Shown here one piece after another: positions 1-6,716 of a stretch of 64,000 nucleotides of DNA. The position numbers were made by a program, and so were the translations under genes. The notes below the pieces were generated by a model. That model saw only the letters and a list, made by a program, of their open reading frames with translations. It was not told where the DNA came from and made no database searches. Source of the stretch: Niastella sp. (lineage in GTDB: Bacteria > Bacteroidota > Bacteroidia > Chitinophagales > Chitinophagaceae); assembly GCA_017744515.1 (NCBI GenBank), contig JAGIBF010000022.1:21865-85864 (forward strand), given 5' to 3'. The stretch's first letter is position 1. Each line of letters opens with the position of its first letter.

Positions 1-1951
1 AGATACTCAGGAAGCCGGGATAATCGCGCAACTTGATGCCTCTGGAGCGTACTGCCACAATGAATGCCAATGAAAAGCTCACCAGAAAGTTCAGGAAGCC
101 GATGCCTAATACGCCTGCTACCACAATGGCCATGTAGCTGAAAGATACATTATTCCAGCCTACGCCATACAATCCGATGGAGGTATTGGCGGCGGCGATG
201 GTAATGTGGCGGATATCGAAGCCTATGCCGAAGAGGTCGCCGGCCGTGGTGGCCATGCCCAGGAAAAAGCCGAGGGTGACGTTTCCGGCTAAGCTGCCTG
301 CGTGTCCGTCGACATAATTGGCGATGCGTTGTAAGCGTACGCGGGAGGTGTACTGGCGCAGCAAAGGGTGTTCTACCAGCCGTGTGCCTATACGCCCATA
401 GTTTACTTTGTTTTGTACGTATCCTGCGATGATGCCGCTCAGAAACAGGAATATGCCTGTATTGCAGGCGTAAAGCAGGGACAGGCTATGCCAGGGGTGC
501 TGAGCTTCCAACATTTTTATGGCAGCATCTCCTCCTACCATTGGTTTGCCGAAGCAAATGTCGTAGAGCCAGGCCAGCAGGAAGGTGACCGGAAATACAA
601 CGATGAGGTTGCCCACAAAGGAGGCAATCTGGCTGCGGGATATTTTCGATACGGTGACGGCGAGGTTGTAGAGGTTGGGGGTATTATCGCCTTTTCGCGT
701 GTCGAGCGAACTGGCTACTGCGCTGGCTGTAAATGCCGGCTGCTTCGTGGCCAGGGTTGCTTTTGTTTCTTCTATGGCCACAAAGCCCAGGCTATAGTTG
801 ACGCTGTAGGTGAACCCATGCCAGAAGGGGGCCATGTGTATCTTACCCAACAGGACTTTGAACATCGCTACAAAGCAAACGATGAGCCCGCCCCACATGG
901 CGCTCGCTATCATCTGAAAGTATTCGAGTGGCGAAGAGGTAATGTATTTGTTGCCTTTCTTGCCTTTGTGCTCTGCTATCTGGTAGGCAAGGTAGCCCGT
1001 GGTTTGTGAGAGGAATTCCCACAAGCTGTTTTTGCGGTTCTCATTTCTGATGGCGGTTATGAACAGACTGGCCAACCGGGAGGTATCCATCTTATCGTCG
1101 AGGTCCACGATGTCCAGCACCAGCTGCATGCGTTCCAGCTTTTGTTCCAACTGGAAGAGGATAAAGGTTTGTGAGAGGCTGGCGCCGCGTTCGGCCGTCT
1201 GGTCGCGGATGTATTGTACTACTTGTCTATCTTCTTCAAACACCGCTTTTATGCGCTCCAACAAGGCTATTATTTCTTCTTTGGAACCGTTGTTGAGGAG
1301 CAGTTCTTTCAGCTCGTACACCAGGTATTGTTGTACGGCAAAGGGATTGTCTGTTTGCGGATGTTTGAATGGCGCGTTGTGCACGATCGCACTCTCCCAT
1401 CCCAGCTGTGCCACACCTGCTGATAATATTTGCAGGGCCACGAGTGCCTGCCGGGTGATGACCGGCTCGCGACCCTGAAATGAGAGGCCAATGGCATCGA
1501 AGAACTGTACCCACCGGGCATGGCCGATCTCTTCAACCCATTCGTAATCGTCTTTGCGATAGAAGATGCGGTCGAGCAGGTAGAGGAAATCGTTTGGGTC
1601 CTGCAGGGCTGGCAGGAATTTATGTTTGAGGCGTGCGTATAGTTCACGGCCTGCTCCGCGGGACACCGTGATGCCGCTTTCCGTGAGCAAGGGCAGCAGG
1701 TTGCTGTTGATGAGTTGTGCGAGGACGGCTGTACGCAGCTCAGTCAATATTGCCGGATGGTTCTGCAGGAGTTGCAGGGATCTGGCAAAGTTTTGTACAG
1801 ATTCTTCCTGCGCGCTGGTGCGTGGACGAATGAGCTGGAAAAAGGTGACCAAATAATCTAATGCGCCTTCACGGTCTTTGATGCTGACCGTGGGTCGTTT
1901 CTCCAGGAACTGGGCAAATGGATCTATTTTCTTTTTCTTTCTAATCTTCAT
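1..1951 (-). CDS. Gcr/SpecificRecomb family membrane protein, partial (C-terminus beyond window)
   Basis: The minus strand is open without a stop from an ATG at 1951-1949 to the window edge, giving 650 codons of an incomplete protein. The N-terminal half is soluble and helical and starts MKIRKKKKIDPFAQFLEKRP. From about residue 330 hydrophobic segments alternate with loops, for example around VCFVAMFKVLLGKIHMAPFW and NTGIFLFLSGIIAGYVQNKV. Near the cut end the order is GNVTLGFFLGMA followed by GVLGIGFLNFLVSFSLAF. This matches the family labelled site-specific recombinase in COG4389/Pfam SpecificRecomb (Neisseria gcr). Its multi-pass architecture and the absence of any tyrosine or serine recombinase signature make a recombinase activity doubtful. 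The reading frame was followed at both ends and through the middle and looks intact. It is the last gene of the leftward series and follows a repeat-filled gap after hutI. Confidence 0.82.
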   Translation of the reverse strand, partial: MKIRKKKKIDPFAQFLEKRPTVSIKDREGALDYLVTFFQLIRPRTSAQEESVQNFARSLQLLQNHPAILTELRTAVLAQLINSNLLPLLTESGITVSRGAGRELYARLKHKFLPALQDPNDFLYLLDRIFYRKDDYEWVEEIGHARWVQFFDAIGLSFQGREPVITRQALVALQILSAGVAQLGWESAIVHNAPFKHPQTDNPFAVQQYLVYELKELLLNNGSKEEIIALLERIKAVFEEDRQVVQYIRDQTAERGASLSQTFILFQLEQKLERMQLVLDIVDLDDKMDTSRLASLFITAIRNENRKNSLWEFLSQTTGYLAYQIAEHKGKKGNKYITSSPLEYFQMIASAMWGGLIVCFVAMFKVLLGKIHMAPFWHGFTYSVNYSLGFVAIEETKATLATKQPAFTASAVASSLDTRKGDNTPNLYNLAVTVSKISRSQIASFVGNLIVVFPVTFLLAWLYDICFGKPMVGGDAAIKMLEAQHPWHSLSLLYACNTGIFLFLSGIIAGYVQNKVNYGRIGTRLVEHPLLRQYTSRVRLQRIANYVDGHAGSLAGNVTLGFFLGMATTAGDLFGIGFDIRHITIAAANTSIGLYGVGWNNVSFSYMAIVVAGVLGIGFLNFLVSFSLAFIVAVRSRGIKLRDYPGFLSI

Positions 1952-1981
1952 TCGTATAATATTCGCGTGTTTTGTGCGACT

Positions 1982-2043
1982 CCCTAAAGGGGTCGAAGGC
2001 AATACGCAATCTTAGGCTACACAGCTGTTGCCCCTAAAGGGGC
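1982..2043. repeat. Two CCCTAAAGGG-type palindromes
   Basis: CCCTAAAGGGG lies at 1982-1992 and GCCCCTAAAGGGGC at 2030-2043; the second can fold into a five-pair stem with a TAAA loop. A related GCCCTAAAGGGC lies at 3503-3514. They are unrelated in sequence to the neighbouring TCGACARGCTC repeats. Confidence 0.7.
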
Positions 2044-2060
2044 AAGAAAACTCTTTTGGC

Positions 2061-2150
2061 CCTTCGACAAGCTCAGGGTGACAAAACCGACAACCCTTCG
2101 ACAAGCTCAGGGTGACACAACCGACATCCTTCGACAGGCTCAGGGTGACA
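2061..2150 (+). repeat. TCGACARGCTC hairpin repeat, three copies
   Basis: Three 23-bp copies lie at 2061-2083, 2095-2117 and 2128-2150, starting 34 and 33 bp apart. Each has the constant core TCGACARGCTC (R is A, A, G) flanked by complementary arms of CCCT/AGGG type and followed by TGACA. The third copy has ATCCT/AGGGT arms with one G-T wobble. Confidence 0.9.
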
Positions 2151-2184
2151 TGCTGAGTTGACACTATTAATGAATATACAACAT

Positions 2185-3426
2185 TTATATCCAGGCTCCT
2201 TTTATCATTACTTTATCAATGAGGTTGGAGCCGAAGGCGTAAGGCAGGTAAGCGAGTGAAGGGATTGGTTTTGTAATGATCAGGTTGGCTTTTTTGCCAA
2301 CGGTGATACTGCCCAACTCCTGCCCCAATTCCATAGCATAGGCTCCGTTGAGGGTGGCTGCATTGATGGCTTCTTCGGGCAGCATTTTCATTTGTATGCA
2401 GCTCATGGCCACCACCAGGTTCATATTTCCGCTGGGCGATGAGCCGGGATTGAAGTCGGAAGCCAATGCAATAGCGCATCCTGCATCGATCAATGCACGC
2501 GCCGGCTGCATTGGCATGCGCAGGAAAAAGGCTGCTGTGGGTAACAGGGTACCAATCGTATCGGCATTCGCCAACGTTTTGACAGCTGCTTCGTCCATTG
2601 TTTCGAGGTGATCCACGCTGACAGCGCCCAACTTGACGCCTACCTGTGTGCCACCGGACAGGTTCAGCTGGTTGGCGTGTATTTTCGGTTTCAACCCTAC
2701 TGCCATGCCTGCCCTGCAAATGGTTTCTGTTTCCCCGGGTGAGAAGAATCCTTCTTCACAAAAGACATCGATGTAATCGGCCAGTTCTTCTCTTGCGATC
2801 ACCGGCAGCATATCGTTTATGATGCTATCAATATATCCCTGGTGGTTGTTCTTGTACTCCTGTGGGTAGGTATGGGCGCCGAGGAAGGTTGCTTTGATGG
2901 ATAGTGATGAATGTTCTTTCAGTTTTTTGATCACGCGCAGCATTTTCAATTCTCCTTCGACTGTAAGACCGTAGCCGCTTTTTATTTCGATGGCACCTGT
3001 GCCCAGTTTGCTCAACTCTTCCAGCCGCTGCCATGCCTGGGTGAACAGGGTATCTTCTGAGGCGTCATTGAGCTTACGGGCCGAGTTCAATATGCCACCG
3101 CCTTTGGCGGCTATGCCGGCATAGCTCATGCCTTTGATCTTGTATACGAATTCTTCTTCGCGGCTGGCGGCAAATACCGTGTGGGTGTGGCTGTCGCACC
3201 AGGCGGGGAGTATAAAAGCGCCTTTGGCGTCGATAGCAGTCGGGAGTCGAGAGTTCAGAGTCGAGAGTTCGTTCATGGGGCCGTAGCCGGCAATGGTATC
3301 GTCTTCTATCAACAGATAAGCATTGTCTATGCAGGGTAGTGTGGCCAGTTCGCTGCCACGCAGCAAGTTGCTGTGTTGGCGAACATTGACAAGTTGTTTG
3401 ATATTGGTAATGAGTGTTGCCGACAT
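2185..3426 (-). CDS. hutI: Imidazolonepropionase HutI
   Basis: This 413-aa cytosolic metalloamidohydrolase opens the imidazolone ring of 4-imidazolone-5-propanoate to give N-formimidoyl-L-glutamate, the third step of histidine degradation. Visible family features are the metal-binding HxH in DSHTHTVF (H80, H82), LGAHTYPQEY, HANQLNLSGG, VDHLE, and the late aspartate in ASDFNPGSSPSGNM. Length is normal for HutI. The ATG at 3426 is followed directly by family-like sequence. Residues around 54-62 (ELSTLNSRLP) are encoded by a 14-bp tandem duplication at 3243-3270, apparently a short repeat absorbed into a surface loop before the catalytic domain. hutU and hutH lie 5.7 kb away on the same strand, separated by the trehalose and carbonic anhydrase genes. 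The 3-prime side runs into a cluster of hairpin repeats. Confidence 0.95.
   Translation of the reverse strand: MSATLITNIKQLVNVRQHSNLLRGSELATLPCIDNAYLLIEDDTIAGYGPMNELSTLNSRLPTAIDAKGAFILPAWCDSHTHTVFAASREEEFVYKIKGMSYAGIAAKGGGILNSARKLNDASEDTLFTQAWQRLEELSKLGTGAIEIKSGYGLTVEGELKMLRVIKKLKEHSSLSIKATFLGAHTYPQEYKNNHQGYIDSIINDMLPVIAREELADYIDVFCEEGFFSPGETETICRAGMAVGLKPKIHANQLNLSGGTQVGVKLGAVSVDHLETMDEAAVKTLANADTIGTLLPTAAFFLRMPMQPARALIDAGCAIALASDFNPGSSPSGNMNLVVAMSCIQMKMLPEEAINAATLNGAYAMELGQELGSITVGKKANLIITKPIPSLAYLPYAFGSNLIDKVMIKGAWI
3243..3270 (-). repeat. 14-bp tandem duplication inside hutI
   Basis: On the minus strand GAACTCTCGACTCT (3270-3257) is followed directly by GAACTCTCGACTCC (3256-3243). Because 14 is not a multiple of three, the two copies are read in different frames (ELSTL, then NSRLP). 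Confidence 0.75.
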
Positions 3427-3461
3427 TGATGGCCATTTGATTGGGCACTAAAGTAAGTCAA

Positions 3462-3514
3462 TTGGGCTAAAGCCCAAATGGGTGTGAAGCATTTGTGTCC
3501 CGGCCCTAAAGGGC
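3462..3514. repeat. Palindromic GGGCTAAAGCCC and GCCCTAAAGGGC pair
   Basis: TTGGGCTAAAGCCCAA (3462-3477) is a perfect seven-pair inverted repeat around AA. GCCCTAAAGGGC (3503-3514) belongs to the same type as the elements at 1982-2043. Confidence 0.7.
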
Positions 3515-3543
3515 AATTCCGTTTGCTTCGTCAGGCAAGGTCA

Positions 3544-3579
3544 GAAAAAAATTGGCCAGGCTACTTGCATAGCCTGGCC
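3544..3579 (-). terminator. Rho-independent terminator of the carbonic anhydrase unit
   Basis: GGCCAGGCTA (3554-3563) and TAGCCTGGCC (3570-3579) form a perfect ten-pair stem with a six-base loop. On the minus strand it is followed by a run of T residues (3544-3550), so it terminates leftward transcription coming from the gene at 3761-4414. Confidence 0.85.
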
Positions 3580-3620
3580 GGTGTTCTATTTCTCGTGAGT
3601 CTAAAAAAACCTTTAATGAT

Positions 3621-3748
3621 CCTTCGACAGGCTCAGGATGACACGCTTCGATAACCCTTCGACAGGCTCAGGGTGACACGCTTCGATAACCCTTCGACAA
3701 GCTCAGGGTGATACGCTTCGACAACCCTTCGACAGGCTCAGGGTGACA
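3621..3748 (+). repeat. Four-copy tandem array of the TCGACARGCTC hairpin, 35-bp period
   Basis: Copies start at 3621, 3656, 3691 and 3726, exactly 35 bp apart. Each is a 23-bp hairpin unit plus a nearly identical 12-bp spacer beginning CGCTTCG. The first copy has ATCCT/AGGAT arms and the others ACCCT/AGGGT, a paired change that keeps the stem. The array sits just 3-prime of the carbonic anhydrase gene. Confidence 0.92.
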
Positions 3749-3760
3749 CGCTTCGCTGGA

Positions 3761-4414
3761 TTAATTTACTTCTTCTGCTACGGGGCTCAGTACTTTTTCT
3801 TTTAGGAATTTTACTTCGCCTGTTTCAACGCTGTAATAGCCTGCTGCGAGGCCGATCTCTCCGTTCTCATACATTTCTTTCAGGATCGGGCTGCGCTTCA
3901 ATACTTCTTCGAGTGTGTGTAAAGTATTCGCATGGGCTACTGCTTCGATAAACTCGGGGTTTACTGTTTCTTTGCCTTCGCTCTTTACTTTTTCGATAGC
4001 GGGGTGTACTTTTTCCAGTAAGCCTGTGAGGTTGCCTAATTCTACATGGTTGCAAGCTCCTTTGATGGCGCCGCACTTGGAATGTCCCAACACCATGATC
4101 AGTTTGGAACCGGCTACTTTGCAGGCGAACTCCATGCTGCCAAGGATGTCTTCATTGATCACATTGCCGGCGATACGCACGCTGAATACATCGCCAAGGC
4201 CCTGGTCGAAGATCAGTTCGGCCGATGTGCGGCTGTCGATACAACTTAATATCACAGCAAATGGCCACTGTCCTTCTTTGGTGTCATTCACCTGCTCCAG
4301 CAGATTCCTGTTCACTTTGAGGTTGTTCATAAACCGGGCATTGCCTTCTTTCAAAAACTGTAATGCCATCTGGGGTGTGGTAGTGTCCTGTGTTTCTTTG
4401 CTATGGGTCCTCAT
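3761..4414 (-). CDS. Beta-class carbonic anhydrase
   Basis: This 217-aa zinc enzyme interconverts CO2 and bicarbonate. The beta-class signature is complete: C58-x-D60-x-R62 in SCIDSR and H111-x-x-C114 in GHSKCGAIKGAC supply the two cysteines and one histidine that bind zinc, plus the Asp-Arg pair. No signal peptide is visible, so it should be cytosolic. The ATG at 4414 leaves a short polar N-terminal tail (RTHSKETQDTTTPQ) before the family core. It is flanked by a degenerate GTTGA-rich repeat upstream (4431-4520) and a hairpin-repeat array and terminator downstream, so it probably forms a single-gene unit. It may supply bicarbonate to carboxylating enzymes. Confidence 0.95.
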   Translation of the reverse strand: MRTHSKETQDTTTPQMALQFLKEGNARFMNNLKVNRNLLEQVNDTKEGQWPFAVILSCIDSRTSAELIFDQGLGDVFSVRIAGNVINEDILGSMEFACKVAGSKLIMVLGHSKCGAIKGACNHVELGNLTGLLEKVHPAIEKVKSEGKETVNPEFIEAVAHANTLHTLEEVLKRSPILKEMYENGEIGLAAGYYSVETGEVKFLKEKVLSPVAEEVN

Positions 4415-4430
4415 TGTTGTATAGGTTTAT

Positions 4431-4520
4431 AAGTTAAAAAGTTGATAGGTTGACAAGTTGAAAGGTTGATAAGGAATACCTTGAAAGGTTAACAGGTTGA
4501 TAAGTTAATTAGTTGACAAG
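4431..4520. repeat. Degenerate GTTGAAAAG-type repeat
   Basis: About ten head-to-tail units of 7-9 bp vary around GTTGAAAG, GTTGATAAG and GTTGACAAG, immediately upstream of the carbonic anhydrase start. The same family recurs at 13631, 16271, 28957, 55205, 55370 and 63811. Confidence 0.75.
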
Positions 4521-4587
4521 TGTTATACTCATCCGAGTGCTTGCCTGTGGTATGTTAAAATATTGTTAGCGATAGTTATTAGCTAAC

Positions 4588-4905
4588 TTAAGCGAGGCTG
4601 GAAAGGAGTTCGGGAGGCAGTAATAAGGTTTCTGCGTGCTGCCAGGGTAATTCGGTTGTATGGCGGATATGGTAAGCCGCGCTTTCTCCGGACAGGAACA
4701 GGGCTACGATGCTGGTGGAAAGTTCCTGCTCAACCATAAAGACCGGTGTATCTGCAGTATTCTTAACTTCTTCTGTATCAGCGAAGCCTACAACGGATTC
4801 CATATCAACGCTATCGTTTTTTACGATAGTGGTAAGGCGATACATGTTGGCCATCAGGAGGAAGCCAAAGGTGATCACCTGTAATATGGTTACCAGTTTC
4901 TTCAT
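4588..4905 (-). CDS. Small hypothetical membrane or exported protein
   Basis: I do not recognise this 105-aa protein. Its N-terminus MKKLVTILQVITFGFLLMAN is a signal peptide or a single membrane anchor, followed by an acidic region (DSVDMESVVGFADTEEVKN) and a hydrophobic stretch TSIVALFLSG; the C-terminus is leucine rich. It starts 26 bp after the stop of the GH15 gene on the same strand, so it is probably the last gene of the trehalose unit. No catalytic motif is visible. The protein is short, and expression is inferred only from the operon position and the convincing N-terminus. Confidence 0.6.
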   Translation of the reverse strand: MKKLVTILQVITFGFLLMANMYRLTTIVKNDSVDMESVVGFADTEEVKNTADTPVFMVEQELSTSIVALFLSGESAAYHIRHTTELPWQHAETLLLPPELLSSLA

Positions 4906-4931
4906 TGCCGTGTAAAGTTAAGGGAATCGGG

Positions 4932-6716
4932 TCAGAGGAAATCGACTTTGTCTACTTTTCTGGCGATCCGGAATACCGCATTGATAAGGCCCACATGGCT
5001 ATAGGTTTGCGGGAAGTTTCCCCATTGGGAACCATCCACATGTACATCTTCGCTAAATATGCCCAGATGGTTGCTAAAGGACAGAATCTTATCGAGATTT
5101 TTTATCGCATCGTCTGTTCTGCCTACGCAGGCCAGTGCGTCCACATACCAGAAGGCGCAAACCAGGAAGGTGGTTTCCGGGAATCCGAAATCATCATAGT
5201 GTTTATAGCGGTAGAATAACCCATGATCGGCGAGTAATTCTTTTTCGAGGGCAGTGATGTGGTCGCGCGCGCGTTGTGAATTATGGTCGAGGTAATTCAT
5301 GGTGACCATGCTGAGGGTACTTGCATCGAGGTTCGGCGTACCAATAGCCTGCGGATAAACTTTGCGCTCTTTGTCGTACGCCTCTTCCAGCAGTTTGTTG
5401 GCGGCCGCGGCCAGTTCCTGTGCTTTTTGCATGATCGGTACATCATTGAAGAGGGCCCCGATCTTATAGGCTGCTTTGGCTCCTGCCCAATGGAACAACA
5501 GGGTGTAGGTGTGTACCTGTACCTGGTTGCGGAATTCCCACAAGCCGGAATCGGGCATCGTGAGTGTGCGTTCTATCTGGTTCAGCAGCCAGGGTACGAT
5601 ATTGCGGTAGCTGTTCTTGCGTGTGAACGTAAGTCGCTTGTCGGTGTACAAGGGTAACAGGCTTACCAATACCTGACCGTATACATCGTGTTGTACCTGC
5701 ACGTAGGCTTTGTTGCCTATGCGCACTGGTTTATTGCCCAAATAGCCGTTGAGGCCAATCGTAATTTCTTCCAGATCCTTCTCCCCTGCTATGGAATACA
5801 GTGGTTGTAATGAGCTGCCTGCGTTGGCCAGGATGTTATGGATGAAATCGAAATATTTTTCCAGTTCTTCGAAGTGTCCGATCTGGTTGAAGGCGCGCAG
5901 GGTATAGTGTGCATCACGGAACCAGCAAAAGCGATAGTCCCAGTTGCGGGTGCTGTCGTGAAACTCCGGCAAGCTGGTGGTGCCTGATGCGATGATGCCT
6001 CCTGTGTCTTCATACTGGTGCAGTTTGAGCACCAGTGCCGAGCGGATGATCTCTTCCTGGTATATATCCGGCAGGTAGCAGCTTTTGATCCACTGTTGCC
6101 AGTGTTGTATCGTTTTGCGTAGGAACTCTTCGCAGGTTTCTTTCAGCGGTGCTTCGAGGGGCGCTCCGTATGTCAATACTACATAGCGATCCTGATCGAG
6201 CAGGAATGGCTGCTGGTTCAGGATGTAGGTGAGTGATACATCTGTTGTGATGCGTACCTGTTGGCCGAGGTTCATGTAACGGATGTGGTTGCTGCCGGTA
6301 GATGCTTCCGGAACGATCTGCCCATACTCACCTCTCGGATCGCAGGTAATGCGGATAGCCGGATCGCCGTGCAGCAATTCGATCTTGCGTACCATCATGA
6401 GGGGCCTGAACTGCCGTTCATGGATCGTCATGCGCGGTGCGCAATCTTTTACTACAAAGCTGCCATCTGCTGCCGTAAACTCTGTACACAACACATTTGT
6501 ATTGGGCACATAGTATTGACGACTGGTGTATCCTTCCGTAGCAGGTACGATGGAGAAATGGCCTCCTTTCTCTTCGTCGAGCAAACTACCGAAGAGGAAG
6601 CTGCTATCGAAGCGTGGCAGGCACATCCATTTAACATCTGCTTTTGTATCTACATAGGCGAGGTACGAACAGTTGCCTATGATTCCCATGTTGTATTTAT
6701 GCGCCGGCATATTCAT
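4932..6716 (-). CDS. Glycoside hydrolase family 15 protein (glucoamylase/trehalase-like)
   Basis: This 594-aa protein has the architecture of bacterial GH15 enzymes: an N-terminal beta-rich trehalase-like domain (about 1-200; IGNCSYLAYVDTKADVKWMCLPRFD) and a C-terminal alpha/alpha barrel. The conserved RNWDYRFCWFRDA segment lies near residue 240, with GLWEFRNQ and FSEDVHVDGSQWGNFPQ as the acidic catalytic regions. No signal peptide is present, so it is cytosolic. The ATG at 6716 overlaps the last 20 bp of the fused trehalose synthase/phosphatase gene, implying translational coupling. Given that partner, trehalose or short alpha-glucans are the likely substrates; the exact specificity cannot be read from sequence. 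A second in-frame ATG lies two codons downstream. Confidence 0.9.
   Translation of the reverse strand: MNMPAHKYNMGIIGNCSYLAYVDTKADVKWMCLPRFDSSFLFGSLLDEEKGGHFSIVPATEGYTSRQYYVPNTNVLCTEFTAADGSFVVKDCAPRMTIHERQFRPLMMVRKIELLHGDPAIRITCDPRGEYGQIVPEASTGSNHIRYMNLGQQVRITTDVSLTYILNQQPFLLDQDRYVVLTYGAPLEAPLKETCEEFLRKTIQHWQQWIKSCYLPDIYQEEIIRSALVLKLHQYEDTGGIIASGTTSLPEFHDSTRNWDYRFCWFRDAHYTLRAFNQIGHFEELEKYFDFIHNILANAGSSLQPLYSIAGEKDLEEITIGLNGYLGNKPVRIGNKAYVQVQHDVYGQVLVSLLPLYTDKRLTFTRKNSYRNIVPWLLNQIERTLTMPDSGLWEFRNQVQVHTYTLLFHWAGAKAAYKIGALFNDVPIMQKAQELAAAANKLLEEAYDKERKVYPQAIGTPNLDASTLSMVTMNYLDHNSQRARDHITALEKELLADHGLFYRYKHYDDFGFPETTFLVCAFWYVDALACVGRTDDAIKNLDKILSFSNHLGIFSEDVHVDGSQWGNFPQTYSHVGLINAVFRIARKVDKVDFL

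Larger units (their letters stand above)
1952..2184. other. Repeat-filled intergenic region
   Basis: This gap between hutI and the Gcr-like gene holds no plausible gene. It contains two CCCTAAAGGG-type palindromes (1982-1992 and 2030-2043) and three tandem copies of the TCGACARGCTC hairpin repeat (2061-2150). Confidence 0.8.
3427..3760. other. Gene-free, repeat-rich gap between hutI and carbonic anhydrase
   Basis: This 334-bp stretch has no supportable gene. From left to right it holds a TTGGGCTAAAGCCCAA palindrome (3462-3477), a GCCCTAAAGGGC palindrome (3503-3514), a leftward terminator (3544-3579) and a four-copy hairpin-repeat array (3621-3748). The hutI promoter must lie in its left part, where the only -7 candidate is a weak TTACTTTAG on the minus strand around 3450. 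Confidence 0.75.

Noticed and set aside
368..1009. Plus-strand open frame of 213 codons at the left edge
   Set aside because: It is the exact codon-register antisense of the Gcr-like gene on the minus strand, which is continuous from 1951 to the edge.
1..1951. Integrase or mobile element remnant at the left edge
   Set aside because: The family name suggests a recombinase, but the sequence is that of a membrane protein and no att sites or other mobile genes are near.
3621..3748. CRISPR array
   Set aside because: The period is regular, but the 12-bp spacers are nearly identical to each other and no cas genes are present. It is a tandem array of a dispersed hairpin repeat.
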